Below are positions 40,767 to 49,657 of a stretch of 64,000 nt of DNA, in pieces. The stretch spans positions 7,626,001 through 7,690,000 of the forward strand of contig NZ_CP107995.1 in NCBI RefSeq assembly GCF_036116635.1, given 5' to 3'. The position numbers and the translations under genes are program-made. The notes below the pieces were generated by a model, which searched no databases, was not told where the DNA came from, and saw only the letters and a list, made by a program, of their open reading frames with translations. The stretch is from Amycolatopsis sp. NBC_00345. Its GTDB lineage: Bacteria > Actinomycetota > Actinomycetes > Mycobacteriales > Pseudonocardiaceae. Each line of letters opens with the position of its first letter. The stretch's first letter is position 1.

Positions 40767-41114
40767 GTGACCGCGACCCTGAGCAAGCCCGCCCTGAAGA
40801 TCGGCCCCTACGAGGTCGATCCCCCGGTTGTGCTCGCGCCCATGGCCGGGATCACCAACGTCGCCTTCCGGCAGCTGTGCGCGGAGTACGGCGCCGGCAT
40901 CTACGTCTGCGAGATGATCACCGCCCGCGCGGTCGTCGAGCGGCACCCCGGGACCATGCACATGATGACCTTCGGCGAGCACGAGAAGCCCAGGTCCATG
41001 CAGCTTTACGGCGTCGACCCGAAGACCATGCGCGAGGCCGTGAAGATCATCGTCGGCGAGGGGCTCGCCGACCACATCGACTCCAACTTCGGCTGCCCAA
41101 AGTCAACACAATGA
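40767..41114 (+). pseudogene. tRNA-dihydrouridine synthase 5' fragment (interrupted copy)
   Basis: The first 110 codons of a DusB-type gene: LKIGPYEVDPPVVLAPMAGI, TNVAFRQLCAEYGAGIYVCE, ending at DSNFGCP, after which it diverges into KSTQ and a stop. It lacks the rest of the TIM barrel and all RNA-binding parts, so it cannot function. It is 303 of 314 positions identical (my count) to the start of the intact gene at 41825. The break falls at the catalytic-Cys motif. The promoter element before it is also duplicated ahead of the intact copy. Confidence 0.85.
40785..41098. repeat. Left copy of 314-bp imperfect direct repeat (dus 5' end)
   Basis: Matches 41846-42159 with 11 mismatches by hand count, nearly all synonymous (one Gln-to-Ser change). 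The copies flank the hicAB cassette. One copy looks donor-derived from a related strain. Confidence 0.85.
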
Positions 41115-41139
41115 CAACCTTCACTCCTTCGAGGCGACT

Positions 41140-41188
41140 GTCTAGCCCGCTCTTGACGGTTGCGTCTAGCCGGGGCTAGACATACTCT
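41140..41188 (+). promoter_or_regulatory. hicAB promoter with overlapping palindromic operator
   Basis: A -35 TTGACG (41153-41158) and a -10 near TAGACA (41177-41182) precede the hicA GTG. The palindrome GTCTAGCC-GG-GGCTAGAC (41164-41181) fills the spacer and -10, with an extra half-site GTCTAGCC at 41140. This is a typical site for autorepression by the HicB-HicA complex. Confidence 0.7.
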
Positions 41189-41404
41189 GTGAAGAGACGG
41201 GAAGTCATCAAGAAGATCGCCACCGAGGCCAAGAAGCAGGAGGCGGAGTGGGGCCTGGCCCGAGAAGGTGCCAACCACACTGTCTACACGTTGAACGGCG
41301 TGATGGTACCGATCCCACGCCACAACGAACTGGGCGAGATCTTCGCGATCGACATCTTCAGGGAGTGCGAGGACGTCTTGGGCAAGGGATGGTGGAAGAA
41401 GTGA
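41189..41404 (+). CDS. hicA: HicA-type mRNA interferase toxin
   Basis: A 71-residue HicA with the dsRBD-like fold: KRREVIKKIATEAKKQ, EWGLAREGANHTVYTLNG, then VPIPRHNELGEI and ECEDVLGKGWWK. The catalytic His is in GANHTVY. It cleaves mRNA when free of antitoxin. It starts at GTG 41189 and overlaps the hicB start (GTGA). The whole cassette sits inside the duplicated dus region. Confidence 0.85.
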   Translation: MKRREVIKKIATEAKKQEAEWGLAREGANHTVYTLNGVMVPIPRHNELGEIFAIDIFRECEDVLGKGWWKK

Positions 41405-41778
41405 AGACCTACCACGCCGAAGTAACCCGTGATGGGAAATTCTGGCTTATCCGGGTCAACGAGATCGGCCGATCCACCCAGGCCCTCCGTTACAAGGACG
41501 TCGCAGCGATGGCGAGCGAACTTGTGGAGATCATGGAGGATCTTCATGGCGATGAGTTCAACCTTCATCTTGAGGTGCATCTTCCGAGTTCCGTAAAGGA
41601 TCACCAGGCCCGCGCTGAGGTCCTGCGAGCTGAAGCTCAGCGCAACCAGGCCGAGGCAGCCGCCGAAAACCGTGCGGCGGTGCAAGAACTGCTCGCGATG
41701 GGACTCTCCCAACGAGAAGCAGGCGACGTTCTCGGCGTGTCGTTCCAGCGCGTGAGCCAGTTGGCCAAGTCTTCCTGA
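41401..41778 (+). CDS. hicB: HicB-type antitoxin with C-terminal HTH
   Basis: A 125-residue protein. Residues 1-60 are a partial RNase H-like HicB domain (YHAEVTRDGKFWLIRVNEIG, QALRYKDVAAMASELVEIME), residues 75-100 a helical linker, and the C-terminus an HTH (LLAMGLSQREAGDVLGVSFQ). It should bind and neutralise HicA and repress the promoter upstream. Translation is coupled to hicA. Confidence 0.85.
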   Translation: MKTYHAEVTRDGKFWLIRVNEIGRSTQALRYKDVAAMASELVEIMEDLHGDEFNLHLEVHLPSSVKDHQARAEVLRAEAQRNQAEAAAENRAAVQELLAMGLSQREAGDVLGVSFQRVSQLAKSS

Positions 41779-41824
41779 GACTCCCGAGTTCACGTGCCTT
41801 GCGTCACCAGCGACAATGGAAGGC

Positions 41825-42964
41825 GTGACTGCCCTAGTCGAGACGAAGCCCGCCCTCAAGATCGGCCCCTACGAGGTCGATCCCCCGGTTGTGCTCGCGC
41901 CCATGGCCGGGATCACCAACGTCGCATTCCGCAGCCTGTGCGCCGAGTACGGCGCCGGCATCTACGTCTGCGAGATGATCACCGCCCGCGCGGTCGTCGA
42001 GCGACACCCCGGGACCATGCACATGATGACCTTCGGCGAGCACGAGAAACCCAGGTCCATGCAGCTTTACGGCGTCGACCCGAAGACCATGCGCGAAGCC
42101 GTGAAGATCATCGTCGGCGAGGGGCTCGCCGACCACATCGACTCCAACTTCGGCTGTCCCGTCGCCAAGGTGACGCGGAAGGGCGGGGGCGCGGCGCTGC
42201 CGTTCAAGCGGCGGCTGTTCGCCGACATCGTGCGCGAGTCGGCGGCGGCCGCGGCCGCGGCCGGGGTGCCGTTCACGGTGAAGTTCCGCGTCGGGATCGA
42301 CGACGACCACCAGACGTTCCTCGACGCCGGGCGCATCGCCGAGGCCGAGGGCGCGGCGGCGGTCAGCTTGCACGCCCGCACGGCCGCGCAGCGCTACTCC
42401 GGCCAGGCGGACTGGACGAAGGTCGCGGCGCTCAAGGAGGCCGTGACGAGCATCCCTGTACTCGGCAATGGCGACATCTTCTCCGCCGACGACGCACTGC
42501 GGATGGTCGCGGAAACCGGTTGCGACGGCGTGGTCGTCGGCCGCGGCTGCCTCGGCCGGCCGTGGCTGTTCGGTGAGCTCGAGGCCGCGTTCGCGGGCCG
42601 CGAGGTGCCGCAGGGGCCGAACCTGGGCGAGGTGGCGCGGGTGCTGCGGCGGCACGCGGAACTGCTCGTCGCCCACGACGGCTCGGTCAAGGCGATGCGC
42701 GACCTGCGCAAGCACATGGCCTGGTACTTCATGGGCTTCCCGGTGGGCTCCGAGCTTCGCCGCAGCTTCGCGATGGTGTCGAGCATGGACGAGCTGGACG
42801 ACCTCCTCACCCGCCTCGACCACGACACCCCGTTCCCGGCCAACGCCGACGGCCCGCGCGGTCGCCAAGGCTCCCCCGGCAAGGTCACACTCCCGCACGG
42901 CTGGCTCGACGACCCGGACGACGACTGCGTCCCCGAGGCCGAGGACATGCACTCCGGCGGCTGA
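41825..42964 (+). CDS. dusB: tRNA-dihydrouridine synthase (DusB type), intact copy
   Basis: A 379-residue flavoenzyme that reduces uridines in tRNA D-loops with NADPH. FMN barrel signatures: VLAPMAGITNVAFRSLCAEY, MQLYGVDPKTMREAVKII, HIDSNFGCPVAKVTRKGGGA with the catalytic Cys, FTVKFRVGIDDDHQTFLDAG, VSLHARTAAQRYSGQADWTK, IPVLGNGDIFSADDALRMV, GCDGVVVGRGCLGRPWLF. The C-terminal helical domain has MRDLRKHMAWYFMGFPVGSE. I start at GTG 41825 by analogy with the interrupted copy; an ATG three codons upstream is possible. Its first 105 codons are regenerated by the inserted cassette. Confidence 0.9.
   Translation: MTALVETKPALKIGPYEVDPPVVLAPMAGITNVAFRSLCAEYGAGIYVCEMITARAVVERHPGTMHMMTFGEHEKPRSMQLYGVDPKTMREAVKIIVGEGLADHIDSNFGCPVAKVTRKGGGAALPFKRRLFADIVRESAAAAAAAGVPFTVKFRVGIDDDHQTFLDAGRIAEAEGAAAVSLHARTAAQRYSGQADWTKVAALKEAVTSIPVLGNGDIFSADDALRMVAETGCDGVVVGRGCLGRPWLFGELEAAFAGREVPQGPNLGEVARVLRRHAELLVAHDGSVKAMRDLRKHMAWYFMGFPVGSELRRSFAMVSSMDELDDLLTRLDHDTPFPANADGPRGRQGSPGKVTLPHGWLDDPDDDCVPEAEDMHSGG
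41846..42159. repeat. Right copy of 314-bp imperfect direct repeat (dus 5' end)
   Basis: Partner of 40785-41098. It supplies the working 5' end of the intact gene. Confidence 0.85.
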
Positions 42965-44287
42965 TCCACCGGAGTTGTCCACAGACTGTTCCGGTCCTTG
43001 TGGACCCAGGTGTGGGTGCGTGATGGGGATCTTCTGGGACGTCGGCGCTGGTGATGTGGGCTGACGTGCGCCGCCTCGGTGTGTCGGTGTTGCCGACGTT
43101 CTTTTGTGGCGGTCCTGGCCTCGTCTCCCGGACGTCGGAGCTGGTCTCCGCGGTGGCGGTCGAGGTGTGGAACCAGCCCGGTTTGCTTGAGTTTGTTCGG
43201 CGGCCCGTTGTGTGGAGCGACGCGGGGGACCTGGTCGCCGATGGTGCTGTCGGCGACCGATTTTCCTTCTGCTGAACGGTTTCCGCGCTGATCGTGGTTG
43301 GGCGCAGGAACGGTTGTGACGACGCGGCTGGTTCCCGAAGTCACCTTCGTGCGGCGCCGGGTGCTGTGGCCGCTGCGCGCGCCGAGTTCCCCGTCGGAGG
43401 TGGTGCTGAACGCCTTCACTCCGACGTGCGCGCTGCACGAGTTCCCGGCCTCTGTGGATGGCGAGTGGGCTCGTGCAAGTGGGTTGTCCACCTGCATTAG
43501 TCCCCAGGTGTGGATACCCGAACGAGTGGCGGTTCTCCACACCTTGTCCCCAGGTTGTCCACAGGGTCCTGTGGACAACTCAACGAGGGGTGTGGAGGGT
43601 TTGGCTGCGGTGCTGGTCACGAGGCTTGCTGTGGATGATCAGTCAGCTCGACAACGACGGCTCAGCTGGGGACGGAGAAGCGGGAGACGGCGGAAGCGGC
43701 GACGGGGCGGGGTGGAGACGGGCGCCGGGAGGCGGGGGCGAGAGGCGGAAGCGGAGGCGGCGAACCGCGAGGGCGGCACAGCGCTGGTCACGTCGGGTGG
43801 ATGTGCCGGTGGCGACGGGGCCGCTGGAGCGATGTCAGAAGACCGGCAGCACCGGGAGGGCCGCGCCGGACACCAGATGGGCGGCGCCACGCGGGCCGGA
43901 CCGAACGCCAGATGGGCCGCACCAGACGGGCCGGGCCGGAGATCAGGCTGGCCGCGCCGGGGCAGGCTGGCCCAAACGGGGCGAGCCGCGCCGCGCGCCC
44001 CGCTCCGTGCGCCCCGCTCCGTGCGCCAGGCTGACCGCTTCAGGGCGGATCGGACAGCCCGCAGAGGGCGAGCCGCGACGGACGCCAGATGGGCCGCGAC
44101 CGATGGACCGCGTCAGGCGGGCCGCGTCAGGCGGGCCGCGCCGGACGCTGGATGGGCCGCGCTGGGCGCGAAACGGCCCCGCTCATCCGTGGCGGACTGA
44201 CCATAATAGACAGACCACAGTGGACGAGCGGGGCCGAAACTCTCGCCAGGCAGCTAGTGCCAGACATCGAGTGCCAAGCGTCGATTG
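42965..44287. other. 1.3-kb non-coding region with DnaA-box-like sites and GC-rich repeats
   Basis: No open frame here has family motifs or believable start signals. TTGTCCACA-type motifs occur at 42975, 43484 (one mismatch), 43533 (one mismatch), 43555 and, inverted, 43570, plus weaker TGTGGA motifs at 42999, 43453, 43509 and 43630. From about 43690 to 44205 the sequence turns into degenerate GC-rich repeats, for example GACGCCAGATGGGCCGC near 43907 and 44083, tandem GCGTCAGGCGGGCC near 44105, and tandem GCCCCGCTCCGTGC near 43995. Such a long gap is unusual for this dense genome. Confidence 0.65.
43484..43578. repeat. Cluster of DnaA-box-like motifs
   Basis: TTGTCCACC (43484), GTATCCACA on the minus strand (43509), TTCTCCACA (43533), TTGTCCACA (43555) and inverted TGTGGACAA (43570). 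The last two form a perfect inverted pair six bases apart. dnaA and dnaN are not nearby. Confidence 0.5.
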
Positions 44288-44713
44288 TCAGGCGTCGAGT
44301 TGTTTCGGGTCGCCGTTGATGGTGATTTTGCGGGGCTGGGCCTTCTCGGCGAAGGGGATTCGCAGGGTCAGCACGCCGTCGACGTACTCGGCGGCGACGT
44401 TGGTGGTGTCGAGGGTGTCGCCGAGGAAGAGCTGGCGCGAGAAACTGCCGCGCGGGCGCTCGGAGACCTGCACCTTGGCGTCCTCGGCGTAGCCGGCTTC
44501 GCGAGACGCCTTCACGGTCAGGACGTTGCGCTCGACGCTCACATCGATCGAGTCCCTGGCCACGCCGGGGACGTCGAACTGCAGCACGTACTCGTCACCC
44601 GCGCGGTAGGCGTCCATCGGCATCGCGGCGGGGCGAGGGGAAGTGCCCTGGCCGCGGAAGGCCTGCTGGGTCAGCCGGTCGAACTGGGCGAACGGGTCGG
44701 TCCGGATCAACAT
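44288..44713 (-). CDS. Hsp20/alpha-crystallin small heat-shock protein
   Basis: A 141-residue sHSP. The alpha-crystallin core reads AYRAGDEYVLQFDVPGVARD, SIDVSVERNVLTVKASREAG, RPRGSFSRQLFLGDTLDTTN and VAAEYVDGVLTLRIPFAEKA with the GVLTLRIP signature (A-x-x-x-n-GVL). It holds unfolding proteins for refolding. The ATG is behind GGAGGAA. One CTTGAGT half-site near 44785, upstream of the start, recalls an HspR box but the second half is missing. Confidence 0.9.
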   Translation of the reverse strand: MLIRTDPFAQFDRLTQQAFRGQGTSPRPAAMPMDAYRAGDEYVLQFDVPGVARDSIDVSVERNVLTVKASREAGYAEDAKVQVSERPRGSFSRQLFLGDTLDTTNVAAEYVDGVLTLRIPFAEKAQPRKITINGDPKQLDA

Positions 44714-44896
44714 GTCTGGTTCCTCCTTCGAAGGGTCCTGACCTGCCCTGGTCGGACCTTACAAAGTTGCCAACACTAGACTCAAGTTAGTTGTTCCCAT
44801 ACGACGCAGATCACAGTCCAAGTACCGACGACCTGGTCTCTGGCGGCACTATGAACCGAGCCGGAGTTCCAGGACGGGTTCGGATAGGCGGTCGGC

Positions 44897-46366
44897 ATGG
44901 TCAGGACCGGGCAGGAGTCGCCCGAGAGCGACAACCGCGACAGCCGCAGCCGTCTGAAGGTCGAGGCGCACGGCATCAATGTCATCGGCGACGCCGACCG
45001 GCGCGGGCGGCCGCGGCAGTTGTTCTGGCCGTGGTTCGGGGCGAATGTGTCGATCCTCGGGCTCGGTTACGGCTCGTTCGCGCTGGGGTTCGGGATCTCG
45101 TTCTGGCAGGCGGTCGTCGCCGGGGTGATCGGGATCATCTTCTCGTTCCTGCTCTGCGGGTTCATCGCGGTGGCGGGCAAACGCGGCTCGGCACCGACGA
45201 TGACGCTCTCGCGCGCGGCGTTCGGCGTGCGCGGCAACCACTTGCCGTCCGCGATTTCGTGGATTCTCACCGTTGGCTGGGAAACCGTCCTCACGGCGCT
45301 CGCCACCATGGCCACCGCCACCGTCTTCGAGCGGCTCGGATGGGGTGGCGGGACGACTACGAAACTCGTAGCGCTGGTCGTGGTCGCCGGGCTGACCGTG
45401 GTCAGCGGTGTGCTGGGCTTCGACCTGATCATGCGGCTGCAGACCGTCATCACCTGGGTCACCGGCCTCCTCACCATCGTCTACGTGGTGCTGGTGGCCG
45501 GGCACGTGCGCTGGCCGGCCGTCGCGGCGGTGCCGGCGGGCTCGGCGCAGGAGTTCATCGGCGCGCTGGTGTTCCTGATGACGGGCTTCGGGCTCGGCTG
45601 GGTCAACGCGGCCGCGGACTACTCGCGCTACCTGCCGCGGCGGGCGTCCGGGCGCGGGGTGGTCGGGTGGACGACGTTCGGCGCGTCCGTGGCACCGGTG
45701 GTGCTGCTGGTGTTCGGGCTGCTGCTGGCCGCGTCCTCACCGGAGCTGAACCAGGCCGTCGCGGCCGACCCGATCGGCGCGCTGACCACGATCCTGCCGG
45801 TGTGGTTCCTGGTGCCGTTCGCGATCGTCGCCGTGCTCGGGCTGGTCGGCGGCGCGGTGCTGGACATCTACTCGTCGGGCCTTTCGCTCCTGTCGGCCGG
45901 GCTGCGGATCCCGCGGTACGCCGCCGCGCTGGTCGACGGCGTGATCATGATCGGCGGGACCATCTACCTGGTCTTCTTCGGCGGCACGTTCCTCGGCCAG
46001 TTCCAGGGTTTCCTGACCACCCTCGGCGTGCCGGTGGCCGCGTGGTGCGGCGTGATGCTGGCCGACGTGCTGCTGCGCCGCCGCGACTACGCCGAGGCCG
46101 ACCTGTTCGACCCGCGCGGCCGCTACGGCGACGTCCGCCTCGGCCCGATCACGCTGATCGTCGTCGCGACGGCGCTGGGCTGGGGCCTGGTGACCAACGC
46201 GTCGGCGAGCTGGCTGCACTGGCAGGGCTACCTGCTGGAGCCGTTCGGCCTCGGCGGCTCGTGGGCGTTCGCGAACCTCGGTGTGCTTGTCGCGCTGGTG
46301 CTCGGTTTTGTGGTGACGCTCGTGTTCTCCCGATCCCGGGTCCGGGCACAGGAGGAAGTCGGTTGA
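44897..46366 (+). CDS. NCS1-family purine/cytosine-type permease
   Basis: A 489-residue transporter with 12 hydrophobic segments. Family segments: FWPWFGANVSILGLGYGSFA, RGSAPTMTLSRAAFGVRGNH, FLMTGFGLGWVNAAADYSRY, and the substrate-region VPFAIVAVLGLVGGAVLDIY. NCS1 carriers import nucleobases, hydantoins, allantoin or thiamine with Na or H. The ligand cannot be predicted. It is divergent from Hsp20. Confidence 0.85.
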   Translation: MVRTGQESPESDNRDSRSRLKVEAHGINVIGDADRRGRPRQLFWPWFGANVSILGLGYGSFALGFGISFWQAVVAGVIGIIFSFLLCGFIAVAGKRGSAPTMTLSRAAFGVRGNHLPSAISWILTVGWETVLTALATMATATVFERLGWGGGTTTKLVALVVVAGLTVVSGVLGFDLIMRLQTVITWVTGLLTIVYVVLVAGHVRWPAVAAVPAGSAQEFIGALVFLMTGFGLGWVNAAADYSRYLPRRASGRGVVGWTTFGASVAPVVLLVFGLLLAASSPELNQAVAADPIGALTTILPVWFLVPFAIVAVLGLVGGAVLDIYSSGLSLLSAGLRIPRYAAALVDGVIMIGGTIYLVFFGGTFLGQFQGFLTTLGVPVAAWCGVMLADVLLRRRDYAEADLFDPRGRYGDVRLGPITLIVVATALGWGLVTNASASWLHWQGYLLEPFGLGGSWAFANLGVLVALVLGFVVTLVFSRSRVRAQEEVG

Positions 46367-46474
46367 GTCTCGACTGGACGTGATCGGCGTGGAGAACATG
46401 CAGCCGGCGAATTGCCGGGCTTACGCAGGGGTCGACGACTTCCCCGTTACGCTTCCCCCGGGGAGAGGGGAAAC

Positions 46475-49400
46475 ATGGCTGCATGGGAAGCATCCGCCAT
46501 TGCGCTGGTATCGGCTGTGGTCAAATCGGCTGCCAAGTTGTGGCTGGGGGACCGTCGCGTCGCGGCCGATGTTTCGGCGAGCGCGCTTGACATCCTGCAG
46601 AAGCAGGCGACCGGTCTCAATGAAAAGCGCAGGACGAGGCTACTTTTCGAGAACATCGAAGACCGCGTCGCGGCTCGAATGCTGCCGCTGCTGGAAGTCG
46701 AATTCCGCACGCTCGAGGAGAACGAGCAGCAGGCGGCCATCGACTGCGTCCGGAAAACGTTCGAACAGGCCAGGCTGACCCATGATGACCTCTTCGACGC
46801 CGACCTTGACGCGGGATTTCTATACCGACATCTGGTGCACACCTTTCCAGGGGCTCCGGACCGCGCGTTCCTGGCCGGCGCGGCAGAGGCGTTCTATCAC
46901 AGGGTGCTCCGCGAGTGTTGCGCCTATGTCATCCAATTAACGAGCACGCTTCCCGGGTTGCAGAACGAAGCACTGCCCACCCTGCTTCGCCGGGAGACGG
47001 AGATCCTTTCCGCCGTCCAGAACGTCCTGACCACGCTGCCCGCGAGCCGATCACCAGAGGACTTCGCCGCGGACTACCGACGACAGGTTGTCACCACGCT
47101 CGACCGCATGGCGCTGTACGGCGCGGGCCTGACTCGCGCCACCCGGCTGTACCCCCTGTCGGTGGCCTATCTCAGCCTCAGCGTCACCGCGGATCCCACC
47201 ACAAGCAGCGCACTGCGGTCCGCGGATCGCATTGAAGAGGTTCTGCCTCACTCGAACCGAATCCTGCTGCGCGGCGAGGCCGGGTCCGGCAAGACAACGC
47301 TGCTCCAGTGGATCGCCGTCGCCGCGGCTACTGGGCGTCTGGACGAAACGGACACTTGGGCAGGACTGACCCCGTTCCTGGTTCGGCTGCGGCGGTACGC
47401 CGAGGAGGACTTGCCATCACCAAAGAGGTTCCTGGACGTAGTCGGACGCCATATCGCCGACGAAATGCCCCCCGGCTGGGTAACCGAGCAACTGCGTAAC
47501 GGTACGGCTGTCCTGCTCATCGACGGTATCGACGAGCTACCCGACAAACGCCGCGCCGACGTTCACGAATGGCTTCTTCAGCTGGTCACGACCTTCCCGC
47601 GGGCCCGCTACGTGATCACAACCCGTCCGGCAGCGGTGCCGGCCAATTGGCTAGGTTCGGAGGGCTTTCTCGAAGTATCGCTCCAACCGATGACGCCTGC
47701 GGACGTGCGGACCTTTGTGGTCCGATGGCACGACGCGATGCCTGCCGACCACGAAGCACTCGTCGACCTGGACGAGCGTCGGCACAGCTTCCTCACCACT
47801 CTCGGCAAGCGTTCGGCGCTTCGCCGCCTGGCGGAAAATCCCCTACTGTGCGCCCTGCTCTGTGCCCTGCATCATGAGAACGAGGGCCATTTACCCGAGA
47901 ACAGGATGGAGCTCTACCAAGTAGCACTGAAGATGCTGCTGGACCGTCGTGATGCCGAGAGGAAAGTCAACGACGGAATCAAGCTCGCCTATCGGCAAAA
48001 GATGGCCCTACTGAGCCACATCGCCTACTGGCTCGTCCGCAATGGACACAGCGACGCGGCCTACGCAGACGTGCTGAGGATCATCGACAACAAGCTGCAC
48101 GCAATTGGCGAGGTAGTCGAAGGAACCCGGGCGGTCTACCGGTACTTGCTCGACCGCGGTGGCGTGCTTCGCGAACCAGTACCCGGCCGGGTCGACTTCC
48201 TGCACCGGACGTTCCAGGAATACCTGGCGGCCGCCGCCGCGATGGCCGAAGACGATACCGGGGTGCTCGTTGACAAGGCCCATCTGGACGACTGGCGTGA
48301 GGTCGTTCTCCTCGCCGTCGGCCACGCCAACAACGTGCAGCGCGAGCACTTGCTTTCCGCCTTGTTGACCAGGGAAGCCGACCCCCAGACCCGAACCAAA
48401 CTGGACCTGCTCACCGTCGCCTGCCTGGAAACCTCACCCGAGCTGAGCAAAGATGTCCGCGCGGAGATCCAGCGCCGAATGGGCGCGCTCCTTCCGCCTC
48501 AGGACTTCGCTGCTGTCACCTACCTGGTGTCGGCCGGCGAGTACGTCACCGAACTGCTCACCAACATCGCCCCGACATCGACGAAGAGTGCCTGTGCCGT
48601 CGTCAGGACGGCTTCGCTGATCGGCGGCCCCAGCGCACTCGAAGTGCTATCGCAGCTGGGCACCAGTTGCGATACCCAAGTCGTGGACGAACTCGTCAAG
48701 GCGTGGCAACGGTTCGACTGGGAGCAGTACGCCCGCCAAGTGCTTGCCCGTTCCCCGCTGGTGGACGGGCACCTCAACATCACCAGTCCCGACCAGGTGA
48801 CCGGGCTGGAGCACCTCGAGCACCTGTCCTCACTCAGCTGTCGCTTCGAACACGAGCGCAGCTACGGCCGGCTGGATTTCGTCCCGCGCCTGCACCGATT
48901 GCGGCATCTGTATGTAAGGGACAACGGTGGCTACGACCTCACCTCACTGGCCGGGACGACGGTGACCCACTTGACGATCACCGGGATCGTGCCGCCCGAT
49001 CGCCTCGATCTCTCACCGCTGGCGTCAGTCGACTGGCTCCGCTCATTGCGTGCCGCAGGCCCCACCTCCGGCTGGGCCGAGCTGGCGACACTGCCGTGGC
49101 TCAACTCGTTGGCCCTGAACTGGGTACTTCGGCGCGATCGACTCGTGGCGCTGTCCGGCTTGCCTGACCTCCAGGAGCTGGAGCTGGGCCACGTGCACGA
49201 CCTTGTCAACCTCGCGCCGCTGTTCTTCCTCAACCGGCCGCGGACGCTCACACTGCGCAATTGCGACCGACTGCGAGATATTCGCGGGCTGTCTCACTGG
49301 TCTGGCACGTTGCGAACACTTTCTCTTGTGTCCTGTCCGAAGGCCGACCTGAATGGGTTGGCCAGCTTGCACAGTCTGAAGCAGCTAGAGGTGTCAGGAA

Positions 49401-49657
49401 ACCCCGTCGCCGACCTCGAATGGGCCAAAGGGTTGGACAGCCTCGATTCCCTGGCCCTGCGTGAAGTCGAGTCGCTGCCCTCACTGGAGCCACTGAGGTT
49501 CCTGCGGCACCTGCGTGCGTTGGATCTTCGCGGGAGCGGTCAGGTCTACCTGGGCAAACTCGCCGAACGAGCTGACATCGTTGTGCACGTGGACAACTGG
49601 CAGAAGGTGATCGGTGTGAGCACGACCACTGCACCGCCGCGGGTCATCCGTCACTAA
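46475..49657 (+). CDS. Single-gene NACHT STAND NTPase with leucine-rich-repeat-like C-terminus
   Basis: A 1,060-residue protein starting at the ATG at 46475 behind GAGAGGGG. Residues 1-220 are a helical N-terminal domain (WEASAIALVSAVVKSAAKLW, then AADVSASALDILQKQATGLN), like the NACHT N-terminal helical (NNH) domains. The NACHT core has Walker A LLRGEAGSGKTTLLQW (267-274), Walker B LLIDGIDELPD (Asp350 region) and ITTRPAA sensor, then winged-helix and helical segments (FLHRTFQEYLAAAAAMAEDD). From about residue 780 there are short LRR-like repeats (LRSLRAAG, LPDLQELELGH, LHSLKQLEVSGNPVADL, LRHLRALDLRGSG). Bacterial NACHT proteins of this plan act in anti-phage defence by sensing an infection cue. 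It is monocistronic. Confidence 0.85.
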   Translation: MAAWEASAIALVSAVVKSAAKLWLGDRRVAADVSASALDILQKQATGLNEKRRTRLLFENIEDRVAARMLPLLEVEFRTLEENEQQAAIDCVRKTFEQARLTHDDLFDADLDAGFLYRHLVHTFPGAPDRAFLAGAAEAFYHRVLRECCAYVIQLTSTLPGLQNEALPTLLRRETEILSAVQNVLTTLPASRSPEDFAADYRRQVVTTLDRMALYGAGLTRATRLYPLSVAYLSLSVTADPTTSSALRSADRIEEVLPHSNRILLRGEAGSGKTTLLQWIAVAAATGRLDETDTWAGLTPFLVRLRRYAEEDLPSPKRFLDVVGRHIADEMPPGWVTEQLRNGTAVLLIDGIDELPDKRRADVHEWLLQLVTTFPRARYVITTRPAAVPANWLGSEGFLEVSLQPMTPADVRTFVVRWHDAMPADHEALVDLDERRHSFLTTLGKRSALRRLAENPLLCALLCALHHENEGHLPENRMELYQVALKMLLDRRDAERKVNDGIKLAYRQKMALLSHIAYWLVRNGHSDAAYADVLRIIDNKLHAIGEVVEGTRAVYRYLLDRGGVLREPVPGRVDFLHRTFQEYLAAAAAMAEDDTGVLVDKAHLDDWREVVLLAVGHANNVQREHLLSALLTREADPQTRTKLDLLTVACLETSPELSKDVRAEIQRRMGALLPPQDFAAVTYLVSAGEYVTELLTNIAPTSTKSACAVVRTASLIGGPSALEVLSQLGTSCDTQVVDELVKAWQRFDWEQYARQVLARSPLVDGHLNITSPDQVTGLEHLEHLSSLSCRFEHERSYGRLDFVPRLHRLRHLYVRDNGGYDLTSLAGTTVTHLTITGIVPPDRLDLSPLASVDWLRSLRAAGPTSGWAELATLPWLNSLALNWVLRRDRLVALSGLPDLQELELGHVHDLVNLAPLFFLNRPRTLTLRNCDRLRDIRGLSHWSGTLRTLSLVSCPKADLNGLASLHSLKQLEVSGNPVADLEWAKGLDSLDSLALREVESLPSLEPLRFLRHLRALDLRGSGQVYLGKLAERADIVVHVDNWQKVIGVSTTTAPPRVIRH

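Noticed and set aside
43484..43578. Chromosomal oriC
   Set aside because: dnaA and dnaN do not flank it and the number of exact boxes is low. I keep it only as a DnaA-box-like cluster.
43298..44492. Open frames of about 300-340 codons in the gap after dusB
   Set aside because: They pass through DnaA-box-like sites and degenerate tandem repeats, have no domain motif and poor starts, and one runs antisense into hsp20.
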